A stretch of 64,000 nt of DNA. It comes from Flavobacteriaceae bacterium UBA7302. GTDB lineage: Bacteria; Bacteroidota; Bacteroidia; Flavobacteriales; Flavobacteriaceae. Position 1 is the first letter of the stretch. Each line of letters begins with the position of its first letter. The position numbers and the translations under genes are program-made. Where the stretch lies: NCBI GenBank assembly GCA_002471825.1, contig DKQS01000007.1:248001-312000 (forward strand), written 5' to 3'. Below are positions 7,426-14,064 of the stretch, one piece after another. The notes under the pieces are model-generated. The model made no database searches, was not told the DNA's origin, and was given only the letters and a program-made list of their open reading frames with translations.

Positions 7426-7896
7426 TTAGTTATGAATATCTGATTTACCTCCTGTTTTTTCGATCAATTTCACCTCCTTAATTACCATTTTCTGGCTGAT
7501 ACTTTTACACATATCATAAATGGTCAAACAGGTTGCTGAAACTCCGGTCAACGCTTCCATTTCAACACCGGTTTTTCCTTCAATGGTCACCTTGCAAGTT
7601 ACTTCGACATGTTCAGCGTCAATAATTTTAATATCAATATCCACCCCATTGATCATTAGTGGATGACACATCGGTATTAGCTCTGAAGTCTTTTTCACTC
7701 CTTGAATCCCAGCGATAATGGCGGTCTGAAAAACTGGACCTTTTTTGGTCATCAATTCGTCGTTGGTGAAATTGGAAATCACTTTTGCACCCAAAAACAT
7801 CAATCCTTTTGCGATTGCCGTTCGTTTGGTGATTTTCTTTTCAGAAACATTCACCATTTTTGGATTTCCATCCGGGTTTAAATGACTAAAGCTCAT
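7426..7896 (-). CDS. moaC: Cyclic pyranopterin monophosphate synthase MoaC
   Basis: Converts the MoaA product 3',8-cyclo-GTP to cyclic pyranopterin monophosphate, the second chemical step of Mo-cofactor synthesis. The 156-residue protein has the family motifs KGPVFQTAIIAGIQGVK, the MCHPL active-site loop and the GVEMEALTGVSATCLTIYD segment near the C-terminus. Length is normal. In the operon it follows the four-helix-bundle cassette; the left 15-bp inverted repeat lies 7-21 nt upstream of its ATG. An in-frame alternative start is not needed. The sequence is ordinary and should be functional. Confidence 0.96.
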   Translation of the reverse strand: MSFSHLNPDGNPKMVNVSEKKITKRTAIAKGLMFLGAKVISNFTNDELMTKKGPVFQTAIIAGIQGVKKTSELIPMCHPLMINGVDIDIKIIDAEHVEVTCKVTIEGKTGVEMEALTGVSATCLTIYDMCKSISQKMVIKEVKLIEKTGGKSDIHN

Positions 7897-7902
7897 TTAA
7901 AT

Positions 7903-8320
7903 AGTTTTTAGTTTTTAGTGTTCAGTGTTTAGTTAGGTTTTGTTGAGAAGTCTTTACGATAGAAGTCAACATCCTAATTAATTCAAATATATCTTCAATC
8001 AAACCATCTACATTAATAGACGTAATGTTACTCTCCTTGAGTAACCTTAGCCAATATTTTGTTTCCCTAGCTTCTTTTGAGGAGATAGCCATTTTTGAAA
8101 TAAAATCTCTTCGACTTTGTCCGGCAAGAGCCTCCTCAATGTTCGCTCCGATTGACGTTCCGCTTCTCAGGATTTGTTTTGATATTATGTATTCATTTTC
8201 TCCTTCTAGTTCTTTATAAAGATCAATAATCTTCAATGAAAACTTGAAGCTTTTTGTTTGAACAATACTTTCTTTCATAGCAGTTTTTAACTCAAAACTA
8301 AGAATTAAAAACTAAAAACT
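7903..8320. repeat. 418-bp cassette bounded by perfect 15-bp inverted repeats
   Basis: AGTTTTTAGTTTTTA at 7903-7917 is repeated in inverted orientation at 8306-8320 (TAAAAACTAAAAACT) with no mismatch. Each arm is two copies of the heptamer AGTTTTT plus A. Between the arms lies only the four-helix-bundle gene and short degenerate copies of the same A/T-rich heptamer. The right arm supplies the stop codon of moeA (8312-8314) and the left arm ends 7 bp before the moaC start, so the unit fits exactly between two operon genes. This looks like an inserted cassette; no transposase and no clear target duplication can be seen. Confidence 0.75.
7922..8278 (-). CDS. Four-helix bundle protein (23S rRNA intervening-sequence protein family)
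   Basis: A 118-residue, wholly alpha-helical protein of the family first seen encoded inside 23S rRNA intervening sequences and structurally related to the Avd accessory proteins of diversity-generating retroelements. Typical features: FKFSLKIIDLYKEL near the start, ISKQILRSGTSIGANIEEALAGQSRRDFISKM (shown in part: RSGTSIGANIEEA), and SSKEARETKYWLRLLKES. Family members are thought to bind nucleic acid as pentamers; a cellular role is not established. No reverse transcriptase or variable repeat is nearby. It breaks the moeA-moaC order, lies inside a pair of perfect 15-bp inverted repeats and has no obvious part in cofactor synthesis. Confidence 0.88.
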   Translation of the reverse strand: MKESIVQTKSFKFSLKIIDLYKELEGENEYIISKQILRSGTSIGANIEEALAGQSRRDFISKMAISSKEARETKYWLRLLKESNITSINVDGLIEDIFELIRMLTSIVKTSQQNLTKH

Positions 8321-9508
8321 TCTATACCGTATTACAGGATAATTTTCTCCTTGTTTAAATGTAGTTCCTTCTGTTTTTGGCAACTGAATAAATGCATCGG
8401 CATCTACCAAACTGGCCAAATCTCCAGAACCATTTCCTTTTATGGGCGTTGCCAACAAATGACCGTATTTATCACTCAGTTTTACTTGTAAAAAGTAAGT
8501 CAAATTCGGTTTGAAATTCACATCCTCTGTGAGGATTGCCGTTTCTTCAAACATCGCTACTTCGTTGGACTTAAAATACCATGAATAAAAATACACCAAA
8601 CAATTGACATAGGTAGAAATGGGATTTCCCGGAAAAGCAAATACCTTGCAGTTGTCCGTTGTTCCCATCCAAAAGGGTTTTCCTGGTCGTTGTGAAACCC
8701 TATGGAACAATTTTTCAACACCCAATTCATCCAAAACTTCAGGTAGGAAGTCAAATTTTCCTTTGCTTACGGCTCCGCTAAACAGCAATACATCATACGC
8801 CGACAAATAGTCTGAAATTTTAGTTTTCAAGGCTTCTTTATCATCCGTAATATGATCGGTATTGGCGTCAATCTTTAGTCGTTTCAAAAGGGAAACAAGG
8901 GTAAAAACATTGGATCTTCGAATTTGGTGATCTAAGGGTGTTTCCTCGACCCCAACCAATTCATCTCCTGTAGAGATAATCATCACTTTGGGTTGCTTGG
9001 CAACTTTTACCATGGATTTCCCCACAGTGGCTAGGACGCCAATTTCCGCCGCGGAAATTACTTTATTCTTTTCAATTAAAACATCTCCCTGCTTTCGGTC
9101 TTTTCCCTTTTCGTGAATGTTTTGAAAGTCTTTCACATCATCAATTAACACTGCAGCGACTCCATCTCGAATTTCTACATCCTCATAACGAATGACCACG
9201 TTGGTGTTTTTAGGAAGAACAGCACCCGTCATCACCTCCAAGCAATTCTCTGGGTTTTTCAACTCCATTTGCTCAGTCCCTGCTGCTTGAATTCCTTCAA
9301 TAGTAAAAGATCGTTCTCCTTTTTGAAATGCTTCAAAATCGATGGCAATTCCGTCCATCGAAACGCGATTGAACGGCGGAAAATCACGGTCAGCAACAAT
9401 ATTTTCTTTTAATATTCTGCCTTGTGATTCAATAAAAGGCACTTCTTCAATCCCAAAATCTTGGGTTGAACTTAGTACCAATTCCAATGCTTTTTCTGCG
9501 GTAATCAT
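8312..9508 (-). CDS. moeA: Molybdopterin molybdotransferase MoeA
   Basis: Inserts molybdate into adenylylated molybdopterin. The 398-residue protein shows the N-terminal MoeA domain (FPPFNRVSMDGIAID, residues ~43-57), the central domain with MTGAVLPKNTNVVI, the MoCF-binding domain with ISTGDEL, RRSNVF and SGAVSKGKFDFLPEVL, the motif FPGNPISTYV, and a C-terminal beta domain ending GNGSGDLASLVDADAFIQLP (in part GNGSGDLASLVDAD). Length is typical. The start overlaps the preceding small gene by one base (TAATG). The TAG stop lies inside the right arm of the inverted-repeat cassette, so the last residues may have been altered by that insertion. Confidence 0.96.
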   Translation of the reverse strand: MITAEKALELVLSSTQDFGIEEVPFIESQGRILKENIVADRDFPPFNRVSMDGIAIDFEAFQKGERSFTIEGIQAAGTEQMELKNPENCLEVMTGAVLPKNTNVVIRYEDVEIRDGVAAVLIDDVKDFQNIHEKGKDRKQGDVLIEKNKVISAAEIGVLATVGKSMVKVAKQPKVMIISTGDELVGVEETPLDHQIRRSNVFTLVSLLKRLKIDANTDHITDDKEALKTKISDYLSAYDVLLFSGAVSKGKFDFLPEVLDELGVEKLFHRVSQRPGKPFWMGTTDNCKVFAFPGNPISTYVNCLVYFYSWYFKSNEVAMFEETAILTEDVNFKPNLTYFLQVKLSDKYGHLLATPIKGNGSGDLASLVDADAFIQLPKTEGTTFKQGENYPVIRYRSF

Positions 9509-9726
9509 TAGCTATTCCTTAAAATGAGACCAACTCCATAAATAAAAAACAAAATCAATCCAGCCCATTTCCCAAATGCCTTTAGCAATGGAATTTGACG
9601 TAAATTCTTCATTCTAGGTGTTTCAATAAGATATACATCCAACGCAAATAATAGCACACTAACAACAATGAAAAAAACACCTGTTTCAATCGGGTAATTA
9701 TCTAGCAAATTCGAAACATTTTCCAT
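9508..9726 (-). CDS. Small two-helix membrane protein of unknown function
   Basis: A 72-residue protein with hydrophobic segments at ~15-33 (TGVFFIVVSVLLFALDVYL) and ~51-68 (GKWAGLILFFIYGVGLIL), joined by a short basic loop. No family recognised. Its stop overlaps the moeA start (TAATG) and its ATG is 1 nt from the moaA stop, so it is clearly part of the Mo-cofactor operon and translated with it. Possible roles such as membrane anchoring of the cofactor enzymes or a transport accessory are speculation. Confidence 0.7.
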   Translation of the reverse strand: MENVSNLLDNYPIETGVFFIVVSVLLFALDVYLIETPRMKNLRQIPLLKAFGKWAGLILFFIYGVGLILRNS

Positions 9727-9727
9727 T

Positions 9728-10720
9728 TTATCCTCCTATTGTACTCATACTTTCGGTCACGTCACCCTTCTTTCGGTTGGCCTCGGCTACAAAGCCGTCT
9801 TTGGGCTTTTCTTTTACCAAACTCAAAAAGAGTTCTTTCAAATCCTCATTACTGGCACCTGCACGTAAGAAATCACGTAGGTTGAACACTCCGTCGTCAA
9901 ACAAACAATTTTTAAAGGTCCCAGTGCTCGTGATTCGAATTCGGTTGCAATCATTGCAAATGGTTCTGGTGAAAGCTGGAATGATGCCTACCGTTCCCAA
10001 GTGACCCTCAATTTTATAGTTTCTGGAAGTAGACGATTTTTCAGATTGAATTTCTTGTACCTCGAACTCGGTTTTAATTTCATTCAAAATGCGTCGGAAC
10101 GTCCAGTTTTCTTTCATTTCTCGCTGCCCGATTCCGTTGAAAGGCATTTCCTCAATAAACCGAACCGCAATGTTCTTTTCTTTGGTTAATCGAGCAAAAT
10201 CCACAATCTCATTTGTGTTAAATCCCGATTGCACCACCACATTCAATTTCAAATTCAGCCGACTTTCTTCAAGCAATTCCAAAGTTTTATAAACATCCGG
10301 AAAAACATCTCTACGAGTTATTTCTGCAAATTTCTTTCGGTCCAAACTATCAATACTCAAATTGATGTTATTCACCTTTTCAAGAGCCTCAATGGTGTCT
10401 ATATGGTGCCTGATTAAGGCACCGTTGGTAGTAATATTGATGGCATCTAACAAATCGTTGTAAGACAGCATCTCTAAAAACTTAACGAAATCCTTCCGAA
10501 CAAAGGGCTCTCCTCCGGTGAGTCGGACTTTTTTAACACCTAATTCAGTCAGAACACGAATCAGACGATACATTTCTTTAAAGGTCAACAGTTCTTTTCT
10601 TGGAACAATATCGATTCCATGAGCTGGCATGCAATACTGACAACGCAAATTGCATCGATCGGTAACTGCTAATCGAACATATTCAATTTGTCGTCCAAAA
10701 CTATCAACCAAATGCTGCAT
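9728..10720 (-). CDS. moaA: GTP 3',8-cyclase MoaA
   Basis: Radical SAM enzyme that starts Mo-cofactor synthesis by cyclising GTP. The 330-residue protein has the N-terminal radical-SAM cluster CNLRCQYCMP (CxxxCxxC, residues ~23-30), the SAM-binding LTGGEPFVRKD, the C-terminal second cluster CNDCNRIRITSTGTFKNCL (three Cys) and the activating C-terminal Gly-Gly (MSTIGG). Everything needed for activity is present. Its start overlaps the stop of the 137-residue transporter gene (TAATG). It is followed by the 72-residue membrane protein and moeA. Confidence 0.97.
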   Translation of the reverse strand: MQHLVDSFGRQIEYVRLAVTDRCNLRCQYCMPAHGIDIVPRKELLTFKEMYRLIRVLTELGVKKVRLTGGEPFVRKDFVKFLEMLSYNDLLDAINITTNGALIRHHIDTIEALEKVNNINLSIDSLDRKKFAEITRRDVFPDVYKTLELLEESRLNLKLNVVVQSGFNTNEIVDFARLTKEKNIAVRFIEEMPFNGIGQREMKENWTFRRILNEIKTEFEVQEIQSEKSSTSRNYKIEGHLGTVGIIPAFTRTICNDCNRIRITSTGTFKNCLFDDGVFNLRDFLRAGASNEDLKELFLSLVKEKPKDGFVAEANRKKGDVTESMSTIGG

Positions 10721-11133
10721 TAATTCGGTAGTTTATTACTTAACAATCCGTATACAAAGGCACCAATCAAAGCCGAAATCAGTAGGATGATTGCAGGTGC
10801 TAATTCAAATCCCAGCATCACAAAAATTGGTCCGGCACAGGCTCCAGAAACTCCCCATCCCAATCCGAATAGGGTGCCGCCCAACAATGTACGAACAAAG
10901 CCTTTCTTTTTAATTTTTGGCTTGATTGGGTTTCCAAATCTGTCCTTAATTTTTCCGCTTTTAAAAAGCTGCATCAATACCATAGATATCACCACAGCAC
11001 CTCCAATAATTCCGAACATATGAATGGATTGGAATCGGAACATTTCATAGTAACGAAACCAAGAAATCGCTTCTGTCTTGCTCAAAACAATCGCGAAAAA
11101 TATACCTAGAAATAAAAATCTCAAATTCTTCAT
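10720..11133 (-). CDS. YeeE/YedE-type (DUF6691) transporter subunit
   Basis: A 137-residue membrane protein, the smaller of two adjacent YeeE/YedE-type genes. Hydrophobic helices stand at residues ~1-20, ~38-60, ~80-105 and ~110-130. The conserved GGTLFGLGWGVSGACAGP carries the single Cys that in this family relays sulfur-containing ions such as thiosulfate. Such split pairs are common in Bacteroidota and are usually linked to sulfur uptake. The start is 1 nt from the neighbour's stop, and its stop overlaps the moaA start, so sulfur transport and cofactor genes are one unit. Mo-cofactor synthesis consumes sulfur, which may explain the link; that is inference. Confidence 0.85.
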   Translation of the reverse strand: MKNLRFLFLGIFFAIVLSKTEAISWFRYYEMFRFQSIHMFGIIGGAVVISMVLMQLFKSGKIKDRFGNPIKPKIKKKGFVRTLLGGTLFGLGWGVSGACAGPIFVMLGFELAPAIILLISALIGAFVYGLLSNKLPN

Positions 11134-11134
11134 G

Positions 11135-11695
11135 CTACAATAGATTTGGGATGATAAACCAGGCAGCGATGATTCCGCCTATAAAAAATCCGATTACTGC
11201 CAATAGTGATGGCAACTGTAAACTACTCAGTCCTGTAATGGCATGACCAGAAGTACATCCTCCCGCATAACGGGTTCCGAATCCTACACAAAATCCGGAT
11301 AACACCAGAATGATGAATCCTTTTAAAGAAAATGCCGATTCAGCGCTGAAAATCTCCGCTGGGAAATAGGATTCAGCTACATTCGAGAATCCAATTTCTT
11401 GCAATTCTTGAACCGTCTTCGGATTCAATTCCACAGCGGCATCTGGAATTAGAAAATTGGAGGAAATGAATCCGCCAATGACCAATCCGACTACAAAGAG
11501 TAAGGCAAAATCGCGCTCTTTCCAATCCTTTCGAAAATACTCAGAAACCTTTCCTGCCCCAGAGATGGTACAGATGGTTTCAAAATTCGTAGATATCCCA
11601 AAATTCTTTCCTGAATAGAAATACAAGAAAAGCGTTAAAGCAATGAGCGGTCCACCCACGTACCACGGCCATGGTTCAAAAATAAAGTCCATCAT
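11135..11695 (-). CDS. YeeE/YedE family sulfur-transport protein
   Basis: A 186-residue membrane protein with the family signature GFGTRYAGGCTSGHAITGLS (residues ~141-160), whose Cys is thought to handle thiosulfate or related sulfur ions during transport. Helices are visible at ~10-28, ~68-85, ~128-150 and ~160-182. It forms a two-gene unit with the 137-residue partner downstream. Its ATG overlaps the waaA stop by 4 nt (ATGA), so it is read on the same transcript as waaA although the functions are unrelated. The substrate is inferred from the family only. Confidence 0.88.
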   Translation of the reverse strand: MMDFIFEPWPWYVGGPLIALTLFLYFYSGKNFGISTNFETICTISGAGKVSEYFRKDWKERDFALLFVVGLVIGGFISSNFLIPDAAVELNPKTVQELQEIGFSNVAESYFPAEIFSAESAFSLKGFIILVLSGFCVGFGTRYAGGCTSGHAITGLSSLQLPSLLAVIGFFIGGIIAAWFIIPNLL

Positions 11696-12921
11696 GCTAC
11701 TGTTGTGTTTATATATTCTATAATTTTTTGTGTCGCTCCGCGATTCTCCTGAATGAAATCGGCAGCAATTTTACCTGACGACTGACGGAACGTCCCATTA
11801 TTCAATAATTTGTCGAAAATACCATCCAATCCTTTCTGATTTGAAATGGAAAAACAGCCTCCCAATTTCACTAAATCAACGGCTTCTTGAAATTTATCAA
11901 ATTTATCACCGATGACAATCGGAATTCCGAAAGTTGCTGGCTCCAAGATGTTGTGTAGCCCTGTTTTTAATCCGCCACCCACATAGGCCAGATCACCATA
12001 TCCATAGACTTTGGTGAGCAAACCAATGGTATCCAATAGCAATACATCAAATTGATTTACTTGCTTTCCTTCTAATTCAGAAAAGAGCACTACAGGTTTC
12101 GAAATCCGTTCTTTTAAGGCATCTACAGCCTTTTTATGGATGTTGTGCGGCGCTATGATGAACTTGGTGTCCGACGATTTGTTTATGAAAGGAACCAAGA
12201 GATTTTCATCTTCCTTCCAGGTGCTTCCTGCCACCACTGTCAACTGATCTCCTTTAAATTGATCCAGAAAATCCAAGCTCTTATTTTGATCTAAAATCTT
12301 GGCAACACGATCAAAACGAGTATCTCCAGAAATGGTAACATTCCCAAAAGCCAAGGACTTCAGTAATTCTTTGGATTCCGAATTTTGCACAAAAAAATGA
12401 TCAAAGGCCTGTAAGGCTTTTCGCATCAATTTACCATACCATTCGAAAAAGACCTGATTCTCTCTAAAGATTCCTGAAACCAAAATGGTTTTACAATGTT
12501 GCTTTTGAAGGGCAAACAAAAAATTCGGCCAGAATTCATACTTTACAAAGATGGCAAGCTTCGGATTTACGATTCTTACAAATTGTTCGGCGTTGGATTT
12601 GGAATCTAGAGGAAGGTAACAAACCACATCTGCTAAAGCATAATCCTTCCGTATCTCATAACCCGAAGGTGAGAAAAAAGTGATGAGGATTTTATGCTTG
12701 GGATGATCTCTTTTGACCTCTTCAATAATAGGTCTTGCTTGTTCAAACTCTCCTAAGGATGCGACATGAAACCAAATGGTATCCTCACCCTTTAGCTGTT
12801 GAATTTTTGATAAGGTCCCCTTTCTCCCCTTTACAAAAAGCTTAATTTTCTTATTGAACAGGCCTACAACGGGTAAAACCAGCCTAACGAATGCAATAAA
12901 AATTCTGTAGGTAAAAATCAT
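11692..12921 (-). CDS. waaA: 3-deoxy-D-manno-octulosonic acid transferase (KdtA)
   Basis: Transfers Kdo from CMP-Kdo to lipid A precursors at the inner membrane. The 409-residue protein has an N-terminal membrane-associated helix (FIAFVRLVLPVVGLF), the GT-B N-domain start WFHVASLGEFEQARP with the catalytic Glu in GEFEQ, the segment KYEFWPNFLFAL, and the C-terminal donor site GSTWKEDENL and GGGLKTGLHNILEPATFG. All family motifs are present. It is the first gene of the long minus-strand run, starting 44 nt after the rpmA terminator. That leaves room only for a promoter almost on top of the start codon. Confidence 0.95.
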   Translation of the reverse strand: MIFTYRIFIAFVRLVLPVVGLFNKKIKLFVKGRKGTLSKIQQLKGEDTIWFHVASLGEFEQARPIIEEVKRDHPKHKILITFFSPSGYEIRKDYALADVVCYLPLDSKSNAEQFVRIVNPKLAIFVKYEFWPNFLFALQKQHCKTILVSGIFRENQVFFEWYGKLMRKALQAFDHFFVQNSESKELLKSLAFGNVTISGDTRFDRVAKILDQNKSLDFLDQFKGDQLTVVAGSTWKEDENLLVPFINKSSDTKFIIAPHNIHKKAVDALKERISKPVVLFSELEGKQVNQFDVLLLDTIGLLTKVYGYGDLAYVGGGLKTGLHNILEPATFGIPIVIGDKFDKFQEAVDLVKLGGCFSISNQKGLDGIFDKLLNNGTFRQSSGKIAADFIQENRGATQKIIEYINTTVA

Positions 12922-12926
12922 TCCTG

Positions 12927-12934
12927 TAAAAATA
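12927..12934 (-). promoter_or_regulatory. Candidate waaA promoter, apparently leaderless
   Basis: TATTTTTA on the minus strand matches TAnnTTTG in 7 of 8 positions. Its last base is 6 nt from the A of the waaA ATG, so transcription would begin at or next to the start codon. The rpmA terminator at 12965 leaves no other place for a promoter after it. Confidence 0.4.
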
Positions 12935-12960
12935 CGAATTCGAGGTTAGGTGAAGTGCAT

Positions 12961-12995
12961 AAAAAAAGCCCAAACTTTTCGGTTTGGGCTTTTCA
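12961..12995. terminator. Bidirectional terminator after rpmA
   Basis: AAAGCCCAAAC (12965-12975) and GTTTGGGCTTT (12982-12992) form an 11-bp perfect stem with a 6-nt loop, flanked by A and T runs on both sides. It ends the rplU-rpmA transcript on the minus strand. Confidence 0.9.
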
Positions 12996-13011
12996 AGATA
13001 TTTTTAATTAC

Positions 13012-13272
13012 CTATGCTTCAAATGGAGTTACAGATACGAAAGATCTGTTGTCTTTCTTCTTAGTAAATTCTACTACTCCGTCTACTTTTGCATGTAATG
13101 TATGGTCTTTACCCATGTAAACATTCTCACCAGGATAATGTTTTGTACCTCTTTGACGAACAATAATGTTTCCAGCAATTGCTGCTTGACCGCCATAGAT
13201 TTTAATTCCAAGTCGTTTCGATTCTGATTCTCTACCGTTCTTCGAACTACCGACACCTTTCTTATGAGCCAT
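13012..13272 (-). CDS. rpmA: 50S ribosomal protein L27
   Basis: An 86-residue ribosomal protein that reaches toward the peptidyl-transferase centre. The N-terminus [16 protein letters not shown] is the mature-type start, so no N-terminal cleavage extension of the firmicute type is present. The conserved [25 protein letters not shown] and [16 protein letters not shown] segments are intact. It lies 26 nt behind rplU, the standard pairing, and is followed by a strong terminator. Confidence 0.98.
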   Translation of the reverse strand: MAHKKGVGSSKNGRESESKRLGIKIYGGQAAIAGNIIVRQRGTKHYPGENVYMGKDHTLHAKVDGVVEFTKKKDNRSFVSVTPFEA

Positions 13273-13298
13273 AATTTCTAAATTTTTAAATTAAAATA

Positions 13299-13799
13299 CT
13301 ATTGTAAAGCTTCAATTAATTCTGCTTTCTTCATAGAAGTATATCCAGTCAAACCTCTTTCTTTCGCTAAGGCCTTTAACTGTGCTACAGTCATTGATTT
13401 TAAATCAACTGATGCTTCAGCAGCAGGAGTTTCTTCTACTTTTACTTCAGCTTTAGGTGCAGCTGCTTTCTTTGCTTTTTTAGCGCCAGAAGCAGAAATA
13501 GATTCGATTTGAATCTCACTTAAATACTGTCTGTGTCCATTTTTCTTTCTGTAACCTTTTCTTCTTTTCTTTTTGAAGACGATTACCTTATCACCTTTAA
13601 GGTGACCAAGAACTTTAGCCGTCACTGAGGCTCCTTCTATAGCTGGGGCGCCAACAGTTATGTTCCCTTCGTTTTCTAATAACAATACGTTATCAAAAGT
13701 TACTTTCTTGCCTTCTTCTGAAGCCAAACGGTTTACATAAACTTTTTGGTCTTTCGCTACTTTAAATTGCTGCCCTGCTATCTCTACGATTGCGTACAT
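13299..13799 (-). CDS. rplU: 50S ribosomal protein L21 with SAP-like C-terminal extension
   Basis: Residues ~1-103 are ordinary L21 (MYAIVEIAGQQFKVAKDQ ... KKKRRKGYRKKNGHRQ), a 23S rRNA-binding large-subunit protein. The protein then continues for about 60 residues: an Ala/Lys/Glu-rich linker (~105-130) and a helix-turn-helix-like module, VDLKSMTVAQLKALAKERGL followed by GYTSMKKAELIEALQ, resembling SAP or Rho-N nucleic-acid-binding domains. Extended L21 proteins of this kind occur in Bacteroidota; the role of the extension is unknown to me. It precedes rpmA and has a strong promoter sharing a 19-bp block with the HU promoter. Confidence 0.96.
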   Translation of the reverse strand: MYAIVEIAGQQFKVAKDQKVYVNRLASEEGKKVTFDNVLLLENEGNITVGAPAIEGASVTAKVLGHLKGDKVIVFKKKRRKGYRKKNGHRQYLSEIQIESISASGAKKAKKAAAPKAEVKVEETPAAEASVDLKSMTVAQLKALAKERGLTGYTSMKKAELIEALQ

Positions 13800-13851
13800 A
13801 CGAAATAAATTTTGCTACTTTACTCTATTATAATTAATTAGGCATTTTTTC

Positions 13852-13892
13852 AAATGCGGATGCAAATATAATCCTTTTTTATTAGGTCACAA
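13852..13892 (-). promoter_or_regulatory. rplU promoter with the block shared with HU
   Basis: On the minus strand TTG (13890-13892) is followed after 19 bp by TATATTTG (13863-13870). The block 13852-13870, -7 element plus CATCCGCATTT, is identical over 19 bp to the HU promoter at 1183-1201. Predicted leader is about 57 nt. The rest of the 13871-14064 gap holds a short hairpin (13919-13925 with 13938-13944) and the divergent M16 promoter. Confidence 0.7.
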
Positions 13893-13970
13893 GCCCAATA
13901 GGGATTTATTTCACATATAAAACCCCTGATTTCTATAGGGTTTTAACGAATAATTAAATTTTTAGTTTCG

Positions 13971-13978
13971 TATTTTTG
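13971..13978 (+). promoter_or_regulatory. Promoter -7 element of the M16 peptidase operon
   Basis: TATTTTTG matches TAnnTTTG. It implies a leader of about 80 nt before the ATG at 14065, longer than at most genes here. No clear -33 TTTG is present. Confidence 0.45.
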
Positions 13979-14064
13979 GAAGAACAATTTCTTCTAAAAA
14001 AATTGTGTAACAGAACGCTCATTATTGCGTCACATTGAAAACTATTTAAAAAACGGAAATCTAA

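Noticed and set aside
7922..8278. Diversity-generating retroelement, suggested by the Avd-like protein
   Set aside because: No reverse transcriptase and no template/variable repeat pair are found near it.
9777..10417. Several plus-strand reading frames opposite moaA
   Set aside because: All are antisense shadows of a fully conserved moaA gene.
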